Assembly: GCA_009801015.1 (NCBI GenBank)
Contig: VHZZ01000284.1
Coordinates: forward strand, 21,356 to 57,698
Length of the DNA: 36,343 nt
Direction: 5' to 3'
Source: Silene noctiflora
Taxonomy: Eukaryota; Streptophyta; Magnoliopsida; Caryophyllales; Caryophyllaceae
In this document: piece by piece, positions 21,472 to 29,884 of the stretch
Layout of the letters: the number at the start of each line of letters is the position of its first letter
Position numbering within the stretch: position 1 is the stretch's first letter
The notes under the pieces: model-generated
What the model was told of the DNA's origin: nothing
The model's database searches: none
Seen by the model: only the letters and a program-made list of their open reading frames with translations
Position numbers and translations under genes: made by a program

Positions 21472-22262
21472 AAAATGAATAATGACGAGCAATGTCATTT
21501 TCAGCAGTGATACGAGTATCATCAAGCACATATAAACTGTATGACGACGTTGTAAGATTAGCATATCAGATATGCATATATATTATTCAAATGGTCCCCT
21601 TTATTAGTTGTAATTAGTGTAATTAAATAGAATTAATTGTTATAATGCAACCTCAATTGAATGATCGAACTCAAGCACAACACAATTAATTAATAATGCT
21701 ACATTGCTACAGCCACTATTTGATTACAATTGATTGCTTGTTATCGACTTATTGTAATGCTAAATCAAAAGGGGAGTATGAAAAATCGAGATTAGAAAGT
21801 ATAATTAGCGATGAAGATTACGAGGCTCTGATATCATATTAATATATGAGGATGGTAAATTATTGTATTGCATGAGAGTTATTAATCACATTACAAAATA
21901 TTTTTAGTGTTACATAAATAAGAGTCCTAATTTAGATAGATTTAATTAAATAAATAGAAATTTTGTCTAAGTGGAATATATATCAGAGATATATTAAAAA
22001 AGTATATAAAAAAAACTTTAAATTATATAGAACTACTCGTGTAACCACTAGAATATACTCCATATCTCAGAGGTATATATTACCGAGTATTTAATGATTA
22101 GAATTTGAATTAGAATATCTCTATATTCCTGATAATAACATGGTACATCTGATATAACTAAGAAATTTTCGAGACCTAAATAGTCATTATGAATGTGTCC
22201 TTGACATCCTACACAAATGTCTGAAATCTTCACCATTTGTTTGAAGAGTATGGATAAATTAT
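21472..22262. other. AT-rich intergenic, no gene seen
   Basis: No exon-like sequence, bounded transposon or RNA gene was recognised. Confidence 0.35.
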
Positions 22263-22609
22263 GGCGTTGTTTGGTAAATAGGATGTTAGGTAAAATTAGT
22301 AGATTCTGATTTAAATAGTAGATTGACCAATCAATCTACTAATTTTAAGTGTTTGATTAACGGCATATTCAAATTGGCCGGAATCTACTGTTTTTGAATA
22401 TGCTGCTAATAGCAGCATATTGAAATGACATATTCATTTTATAAATGAAAATGGTACATTTGCCTTATAATCTGCTAATTACCAAACACGTTTTCTTAAT
22501 TTTGCTAATTTAATTCGATGTTCAAACATGTTCCTAAAATCTGCCAACCGTATTCTACTAATATTATCTGCTATTGTAAATCTACTTTTGTCGTTTGCCA
22601 AACAGAGCC
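22263..22609. mobile_element. MITE with GTTTGG ends, Harbinger- or hAT-like
   Basis: The inverted ends GGCGTTGTTTGGTAAAT and (other strand) GGCTCTGTTTGGCAAA bound 347 bp. The flanks share only TAT. The GG..TGTTTGG start and 3-bp site suggest PIF/Harbinger, but TAT is not the usual TWA target. Confidence 0.6.
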
Positions 22610-23367
22610 TATGTGGTACGTACATATACATATATAACTGGCAGGGAACAATGTTGGTGATAGAAGTTTTAGCAAATCTTTAATTTGAAGACAGTCAAGC
22701 ACCTTTTATTAATTTCACTTTTTTATTCATGTTAATTTAATTAAATTGGAATCGCTGGAATAAATCAAGCTCATTGGAAAAACTTGACGGTAAAAATGCA
22801 AAATGTACGAAGTATTCATTACTAATAATGAAATGATGTGATATATGTATGTTATATGATAAAAAATTTGACATTCCGAATAAAAAATATACACAATCAT
22901 CTTAATATTGTGTATAACAATTCCAATTACAATGTGACTCATACATAGAAAAATTATTCCTTAAGAAATTATCCGTAAATAAAATCAAAATCAAAGGAAA
23001 TAATTTGAAAATGAATAGAAATAAATTAAATAATCAATAAAAAAGAATAGAAATTATTACGCTATGAAAATGCCAAGTGAAATTAAATTAAATGCTTTAT
23101 TTTAACCTTTTAATTATATAGTATAAATTTGACCAGATTCGGAATTAACACAGCCTGATACTCGGATGATGAGTTCATACGACTAAGATTCGTTGATTAT
23201 TGCCACCTTTTATGCAACCAGTACCACAATTTGGGACCATACAAATTTGGGACCATACAAAATTGAATGATACTGTATTTTATTAGCACACAATCGCTTA
23301 AGAATCAAAGATGAATCATGAGGTTGACTGGATGGTGGTAAAATTTTCGTGTTTTTTAGATTTATTA
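22610..23367. other. AT-rich intergenic, no gene seen
   Basis: No supported feature. A short direct repeat of TTTGGGACCATACAAA near 23235-23265 is noted. Confidence 0.35.
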
Positions 23368-24030
23368 TTTTTCGATTTTTCGTACGGAGTTACTGACGAG
23401 GATCTATATGGGTTTCAATTAATGAACTCGTCTTCTTAAAACTGTTAAAACTGAGCAGCTCATTCACTTATTTGTTTATTCTGGCTTAATTTCATTTCAT
23501 GTTAGTTCAGTTTAGCTCTATTCAGTTCAGTTAATTTCATTTTCATTCAGTTCAATTTAATTCTATTATAAAATTAGAGAAGGGAGAATATTTTATATGA
23601 TTTGAAAACCTTGATGGTTGATTTTATTGTTGTCATGGACTTATATATTACATTTTGGTAGGTTCTAGAATACGTAATAAATGCTAATATAATGAACTTT
23701 CTAGTACATAGAACATGACAACTTAACATTTTTCGATTTTTTGTACTGAGTTACAGACGATGATCTATACGGGTTTCGATTAATGAACTCGTCTTCTTAA
23801 AACTGCGCAGCTCATTGACTTATTTGTTCTTTCGGACTTAATTTCAGCATATGTTAGTTCAGTTCAGTTGCATTCAGTTCAACTCAGTTCAGTTTATGTC
23901 AATTCAGCTCAACTTACATCTATTCAAATTAACACTTACTTCAGCTCGATTAAGTTCAGTTTATCTCAACTCCATTCAGTTCAGTTTAGTTTTATTCAGC
24001 TTCTTTCAGCTAAAAAAATCGAGACCTTGA
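23368..24030. repeat. Duplicated block with TTCAG-pentamer tracts, copies 2 and 3
   Basis: A segment of about 130 bp starting near 23370 (containing ATTAATGAACTCGTCTTCTT) recurs 361 bases downstream near 23731. Each copy leads into ATTTGTT..TT..GACTTAATTTCA and then TTCAG/TTCAA pentamers. The second tract (23850-24015) is longer and cleaner. Confidence 0.65.
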
Positions 24031-24174
24031 CATCATGCTTGTATGACAAGTTGTTCCAAACTTGGTGATGCTAATTGCGAAATCTTAACTCTTGGTTTAG
24101 ATACAAAATGGTGAGAGAACAAGAGAAGTGCCTCCGATACAAGTAGGGGCATAAAAAACATTCATGGGCCACAA

Positions 24175-24550
24175 CTCTTGGTCGGGTCGTTAACGGGTCG
24201 GTATCGAGTCAGGTTATCAGCATATGTTTTCTCTTATATATTTAGTTTTAGTTGTATAATTTTATGTTTAAACAACGTGTAGGTGTATTAATTGTGGTTT
24301 TAAATGAAAATAATTAAGATTAATGTCAATTTGGGTTATTTACACCGTTATTAAGCTAATTAATTATCGGGTCATTTATCGCGGGTTGAGGCAATATCGG
24401 ATTACGAGTCGGGTCGGGTCGAGTTGGAAAAAACAAGCATGTTATTGTTAACAAATCGGGTCGGGTCGATTTCGAGTCACCCAATTTTCGGATTGTATTG
24501 AGTCGAGTTTCGGGAGGTCAGGTCGGGTTACTCAGATCGGATCAGCTTTT
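24175..24550. repeat. GGGTCG-rich tract
   Basis: Degenerate GGGTCGGGTCG units with an AT-rich middle, like the bounded hAT-like MITE at 27878-28299. A TAGGGGCAT word at 24146 could be its left end. The right end was not found. Confidence 0.4.
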
Positions 24551-24591
24551 GCTAGCAAACCATACCAATGTTAAAACAAAGTTCCTTACTA

Positions 24592-24680
24592 CTCCCTCCG
24601 ATCCACACCAATGGTAACATGGACCCACTTTTTGTAAGGAGAAAAGTGAATCCTTGTTACCAATTGGGGTGGACCGGGAG
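24592..24680. mobile_element. Short Stowaway-like MITE
   Basis: The 89-bp element has TA on both sides (24590-24591, 24681-24682) and ends CTCCCTCCGATCCACACC and GGTGGACCGGGAG. The whole element is nearly one hairpin (GGTAACA facing TTGTTACC). Confidence 0.75.
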
Positions 24681-24798
24681 TATTTAATTGGCAAGTTGGG
24701 GAAATGAAGTGAATTGATTGGGGTCCAAGTGAGAACATGGGTGGGTCTTCACAGAATCACACTTTTTAGCCTATCAATGACAATATAATTTTGGATAT

Positions 24799-24983
24799 CG
24801 GAGGGTCTTACTTAAGATGGTCACTATCAGTTTTAAGCTTAAGACGGATAATGACCCTCGAATACAAATGCAAGTGGGAGGTAAGTGGGTATATCCATTT
24901 TCTACCCACTTGCATTTGTGTAAGAGGCCACTATCCGTCTTAAGTTTAAGACGGATAGTGGTCGTCTTAAATACGAATTTGTG
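24799..24983. mobile_element. MULE-type foldback MITE, copy 5
   Basis: The 185-bp element is flanked by TTTGGATAT (24790-24798) and TTTGAATAT (24984-24992), a 9-bp duplication with one change. It is the closest relative of copy 4: both carry TTAAGCTTAAGACGGATA arms and the GCAAGTGGGAGG core. Confidence 0.68.
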
Positions 24984-25874
24984 TTTGAATATATGGTGTT
25001 AAGCCGTTAAGGACAAGCAAATTCACCCTTTAAGAGTAAGTCTTATTTAAAACAGATTATCTGTCATAAATATTAAAAAGGTTAAAATACTATCACGCAA
25101 TGGTAATAAAGACAAAATTTTTGGTTATTTTAAGACAACTTCTTATATGATTTGGTTTGATATATATTTAATCTGTTTTAAATTAAAGATGGATAATAAC
25201 CGTCTTAAACTAGAAGTTATGACACTTTAAAAATAATGTACCCAAGGCGGCTACATGCCTACACGTAGTTGTTTCTTTTAACAACCACATATTTACATTA
25301 CAATCCATGGTTTTTAATATAATCCATAGAAATCTTTTTCACATAATCTTTAAATGCTGATTTTATTGATTAGATGAGGATTGGACACAAAATCTTTGCT
25401 GTTTCTTGGTCTCATTTAGAAATGAATAATTCAAGATTGGAGAAAACATTGAATGTTTATAAGTTATAACCACTTTTAGAGTGACAGACTGACAGGCCGA
25501 AATTGAGCAAACATGTACCCAGACGTCTAAGTTCCTAATACCGTGTGCCGGTGTGCGACACTCGACATTTAAGCATCGAATGTGATGTTAAACGGTATCA
25601 CAATTCACAAGCCAAGCCATGGAACTTTTTCATAAAATAGTAGTCTAAACTCCGTTGTTACAGCCTTACACCTAAACTTCGCAACCACGTCTTATAGTAG
25701 GGAGTTTGGGTCCAGATCAGTCGGGTTCATCAAAATTAGGTCTATTAGGGACAATTTGGCTTCCGGGTTTTCGATTTAAATGTTTGGGCATGGGTCAGGA
25801 AAAGTCTAGTCGATTACAGTATGATTAGTTTGCCAGGTCGAACCGCAACCTTGTCAGAAATTCGTAATCAAGTA
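24984..25874. other. Intergenic, no gene seen
   Basis: No supported gene. AAAACAGATTATCTGTC near 25050 and AAAGATGGATAATAACCGTCTTA near 25185 may be the arms of a decayed MITE of the same family. Confidence 0.3.
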
Positions 25875-26082
25875 CTCTCTCCGTCCCGGTCATTTGTTGT
25901 CCTTTAGTTTTGGCACAAAGACCAAGGAAAGAAGAGAAAGCCGATTATAAGATGATAAGTGGACTAAATTGAATGTGAAAGATCAAATTACTCATCAAAT
26001 GAAATACTAAAATAGAAAGGACAACAAATCATTGAGACACCCAAAAATGGAAAAGGAAAACAAATGATCGGGACGGAGGGAG
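25875..26082. mobile_element. Stowaway-like MITE
   Basis: TA duplications border the ends CTCTCTCCGTCCCGGTCATT and GATCGGGACGGAGGGAG. The 208-bp body matches the element at 18196-18401 in opposite orientation (TTATAAGATGATAAGTGGAC). Confidence 0.8.
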
Positions 26083-26152
26083 TATAATAAGTAGCATAAT
26101 TTAAGAGTCAATAAAAATGGCATATTATGACAAGGGAGGCGATGCCTACAAA

Positions 26153-26335
26153 TAGGGATGTCAATACTCAATAGGGCAGTATGGGTGCGGATGAGGGGTA
26201 ACTCGCACCCACGTCCGCGAACTATAATGCCATCCTACACCCGCCCCACGACCCGCAGCGGTTTGAACTTTTCAAACCCATCCCTGCCTTGCGGGGACCC
26301 GTTGACCCACCAAATTATCTAACTTCTCACAAAAC
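26153..26335. repeat. GC-rich hAT-like MITE fragment
   Basis: It starts with TAGGGATGTCAAT, a typical end of GGGTCG-type hAT MITEs, and continues with GCGGGTGCGGATGAGGGG-like units. The right end was not fixed. Confidence 0.4.
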
Positions 26336-26426
26336 AAATATAAATCTTGAATCTAATACATACTAGTTTCGTATGTACAATTAACTAGTACACAAGTTTT
26401 TCAATCCACGAAATAGTTTGAGGATT

Positions 26427-26430
<4 letters not shown>

Positions 26431-26493
<63 letters not shown>
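26431..26493. repeat. Poly-T run of 63
   Basis: An uninterrupted T homopolymer. Its length in the assembly is unreliable. Confidence 0.95.
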
Positions 26494-26617
26494 CAGGGGT
26501 AAGGGAGGTTGTTTAGGTGGTTGGGTATCTGGGTGGGTAAGAACTAAAAATTAGATGGAATTTGTCTAGGTTTATGAAAAAACGGTTTAGACTTTTTATC
26601 TAAGTTATAAAATTATA

Positions 26618-26813
26618 CTCCCTCCTATTTCCTTTGTTGTTCCCTTTTGATTTTGACACAAGAATTAAGTGAATCAATTTGGACCACACAATACACATAA
26701 CCCCACATCAAATTGATTTTGGACCACACAAAGTTGTCCAAAAAGGGAAAGAGGGAACAACAATGAAATTAGACGAAAATGGAAAGGGGAACAACAAAGG
26801 AAATAGGAGGGAG
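26618..26813. mobile_element. Stowaway-like MITE
   Basis: TA target duplications flank 196 bp whose ends are about 27 bases of near-perfect inverted repeat starting CTCCCTCCTATTTCCTTTG. A second internal pair, AATTTGGACCACACAA and TTTTGGACCACACAAAG, is directly repeated. Confidence 0.82.
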
Positions 26814-27869
26814 TATTTATATAGTATAAATTTGTTTAGGTTTATTAGTAAGGCGGGTATAAAATGAATGTATAGAATTCAATGGAATGGAGGAAATATT
26901 TTGTTAGCAAACAAAATATAAACTTTAGGTATTTTTGGGGAAAAAAATAATGTCAAGTAACTCGATGCAAAGTGACTGAAATATTAGATACCTTATAACA
27001 AATAACCCTTTATTTAAAGAAGATAAAGATAGCCCTCACAGCCTTACACGACGACACAATTATCATGGGCAACGCCACGCGCTTCTATAAATTAGGTATG
27101 AATGGTGAAATGGGCCGGTAGTTGTCTTAAGGCCCAATGGCAACAAAAAAAGAAGAAGCACAAATGGGCCATTCTATGACATGGGCCGTTTTATAGATGG
27201 GCTGTTATTATCATCATGAAACCTAATTTCCTTCAAAAAAATAAAAATGAAACGTCGGTCCAAATGCGAAGGAGCCCCTCAACCGGTGGGTCGGCCGCCT
27301 ACCGCCGGCTAACAATAGGCGCCGAGGCCATGAACTTCTGACTTTTCTTCCCTTTACTTCCGGTACTTAGCCAAAATTGCTTCAAGCTAAATTCTTACTT
27401 ACCCTTGTCTAAACATGTACCGTAAACTCAAAAACGGTTTTCCATATATTTATAACATTTGTAGCTTAATTAATAATAAAGATAAATATTTTACTATCAT
27501 ATCATAGATATTTATGATCAAATTTACCGAAAGTTGAAAGTAGAATATCATCAATAAGAATTTAAAATAGAAAATGTACAATCGTACGAATTCAAAATCT
27601 TAAGGCGGAGACATTTATTTTACAATTAGAACAGGTTTTGTATTATCCTTTTATACAAACTCTTAGTTAAGGTAGAAATATCGGTCTCAAAACTTAATAA
27701 AGGTCAAGTTACATACCATTTGCATAGATAAGACAAGAATATAATGCTTAAATATTTGCAAATAAATTTGTCTTATTTTTACAAGTGGGCCGAACCACAT
27801 GCTATTTAACTCATTTTAATTTAAGACGGATATAATGGATATATTCATTTCAATAGAGACTAATTGATC
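26814..27869. other. Intergenic, no gene seen
   Basis: No supported feature. A small CG-rich patch at 27270-27330 has no bounded structure. Confidence 0.35.
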
Positions 27870-27877
27870 CTTTTAAA

Positions 27878-28299
27878 TAGACCTGACAAAAGTAACCCGA
27901 CCCGAAAAGACTGGCCCGAGACCCGAAATTACCCGAAAACCCAACCCGACCCGACCCGAACATACCCGAGTTTTTTGACCCATAACTGACCCGATCCGAA
28001 AATGATCCGTTCTGAAACCACTCAACCCGAAAATGACCCGACAAAATATAACTCTAACTGAAGCAAAAATACTTGAAATGACTTTTTCTCCCTTATTCAT
28101 AAACCCGAAAATGATCCGACCCAAAATAACCCGATCCGTTTGACCCGAAACTGACCCGAGTAACAGCCCGAAATAGACCCGAAACCCGAAATGACCCGAG
28201 CCAACCCGAATTAACCCGAAATCAATGAAAGACTAGAACAGATCCGACCCGAATTGGCCTGACTCAAACCCGGTCCATTGACCCGATTTGCCAGGTCTA
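27878..28299. mobile_element. hAT-like MITE filled with ACCCGA repeats
   Basis: The 422-bp element has inverted ends TAGACCTGACAAA and (other strand) TAGACCTGGCAAA, and is flanked by the perfect 8-bp repeat CTTTTAAA (27870-27877 and 28300-28307). The interior is almost entirely degenerate ACCCGA/ACCCGACC units. This copy gives the boundaries for the related tracts elsewhere in the window. Confidence 0.8.
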
Positions 28300-28540
28300 C
28301 TTTTAAATAGATCTGGTAGACATTTTTTATTTTCTAAATTATTTGCTTATGTTCTTATCTATCTAAATAAATAATATTTAACTTGTGGAGTTGGTCTCCC
28401 TTCAGACGAGTTATTTTGGTCTGAATAATAAGACGGTGTTTTGTAACCATTTGTAAACCAAATGTGATGATATTTAAAAAACAAGTTATCATAAATTGTA
28501 ACACTAGCTAAACTATTATGGTTATATAATATATTTAGCC

Positions 28541-28767
28541 CTGTTCTTTTGAACTTAATTTCAGCTCATTTCAATTCAATTTAGCTTTATTCAGTTCAGT
28601 TCAGTTTCATTCAATTCAGTTCAGCTCAGCTGTTCTATTCACAAATTATCTCTTATTTCAGTTCAGTTCAACTCTATTTAGTTCAATTCAGTTTAGTTCA
28701 GCTTTATTAATTAAATTTAAATCAGTTCATTTCAGACTTCAGACTGTTTCAGTCCAAAGAACAAGAC
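28541..28767. mobile_element. TTCAG-pentamer MITE, bounded copy
   Basis: Flanked by TTTAGCC at 28534-28540 and 28768-28774. The ends carry CTGTTCTTTTGAACTTAATT and, on the other strand, GTCTTGTTCTTTGGACTGAA. The interior is degenerate TTCAG/CTCAG pentamers. A 7-8 bp target suggests hAT. Confidence 0.6.
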
Positions 28768-28774
28768 TTTAGCC

Positions 28775-29186
28775 ATAAAATAAAATGGACATTAGATCCA
28801 AGAGCGTCTAATACCCCGGGCGACCACGGACGGTGGAACCGGGCCTCCAGTTTCGGCCATCGAATTTACAAGCTTTATTAATAAAATTCAATACAAACCT
28901 CGACGTATAGTACACTTATACGTTCATATATGTGGCCTCATTTTTTCATTCTACACCGGGCCTCCATTAACTTTAAAACGTCTCTGATTAGATCCCGTTT
29001 TATTGTTTTAGACTAAAATAACCGTATGAAACCACATGTGTAATTTGTTAAGTCGGCAATTTGCAACTATAGTGGGGAACTGGCTTCTGACTGATAATAA
29101 AAGTGTTAATGTCGCATAGCGCAAGTGTGCAACTTGGTCTTCCAATAATAGAGCTCGATAAGCTTTCATCCATGAATAAATTGGAT
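28775..29186. other. Intergenic, no gene seen
   Basis: Contains a CG-rich patch (28810-28860) and a repeated GGGCCTCCA word (28841, 28959). No gene was recognised. Confidence 0.3.
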
Positions 29187-29195
29187 ATATCCGAG

Positions 29196-29314
29196 GGAAA
29201 ATACTCGTGTTTTTCGGGAGGACGTCCTTTTTACACTTATAGGAGGAGGACGAAAATGAAAATAAAAATAATGGTCCTCCTTCTTTGAGTGTAAGGAGGA
29301 CACAAGTATTTCTC
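29196..29314. mobile_element. Small foldback MITE with 9-bp TSD
   Basis: The 119-bp hairpin element has ends GGAAAATACTCGTG and CACAAGTATTTCTC, flanked by the perfect 9-bp repeat ATATCCGAG (29187-29195 and 29315-29323). It is unrelated in sequence to the CAAGTGG family. The target size suggests a Mutator-like source. Confidence 0.68.
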
Positions 29315-29321
29315 ATATCCG

Positions 29322-29482
29322 AGGGCGGAGTTAGGGGAACAGCAAGGGCGCTTGTCTTTGTTGAAAAGTGAAAATCTCGTAAATTTCAGTTAAAATTTTC
29401 GATTTTTTTTTGAGTTTGTCGTGTAGGTTGTAGTATCTAAAATTTCCAGTTCTGCTAAACTCAAATTCTGGCTCTGTCATTG
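29322..29482. mobile_element. Degenerate hAT MITE (GGCGGAGC family)
   Basis: It starts GAGGGCGGAGTTAGGGG and ends ATTCTGGCTCTGTCATTG, matching 21303-21463 in layout. The left flank GATATATC (29184-29191, before the 119-bp insertion) resembles the right flank GATATATA. The smaller MITE seems to have inserted at its left tip. Confidence 0.55.
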
Positions 29483-29756
29483 GATATATATCTTTCCTAA
29501 GATTAAAACAAGTTAAATAACATCTAATTTGCAATTTGCATAAATGAGACAAACATTTTGACAATCTCAAGCATTCTATTTTCACAAAAACTTCAGATAA
29601 ACGATCTCTCAATAACGTTATTGAGAGACCTCTCACATGATGGGGTGAGGGACCCATCAAATTTCTTTTTTTCCCTATTATGTCTCCCACTAAATTAGTG
29701 GAAAACGGTTTCTCATGAGACCTACTAATTTTATTTTTATCTTATGTATAATATTT

Positions 29757-29806
29757 GATCCGTCTTATGATTAAGACGAATATACCCCGTCATAAATAAG
29801 TATTTG
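29757..29806. repeat. MITE remnant beside the BURP promoter
   Basis: CCGTCTTATGATTAAGACG is followed by CCGTCATAAATAAGTATTTG, whose wording matches the end of the foldback MITEs (GTCACAAATAAG...ATTTG). It ends six bases before the putative TATA box. Confidence 0.4.
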
Positions 29807-29812
29807 CTCCGC

Positions 29813-29820
29813 TATAAATA
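29813..29820 (+). promoter_or_regulatory. Putative TATA box of the BURP gene
   Basis: TATAAATA lies 72 bases before the ATG, leaving a 5'UTR of about 40 bases. It is a canonical core-promoter match in the right place. Confidence 0.6.
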
Positions 29821-29884
29821 GGCTACACTTACCATGCAAGACTTCACCCTTCTTAAATATATATATTCATAATATATCAAAGAA

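Noticed and set aside
24175..24550. Telomere-like or CpG-island interpretation of GGGTCG tracts
   Set aside because: The unit is not the plant telomere repeat (TTTAGGG) and tracts are not at promoters; transposon ends fit better.
24817..25002. 61-residue frame related to the tail after JOX exon 1
   Set aside because: Both are translations of the same foldback MITE family, not of a conserved gene.
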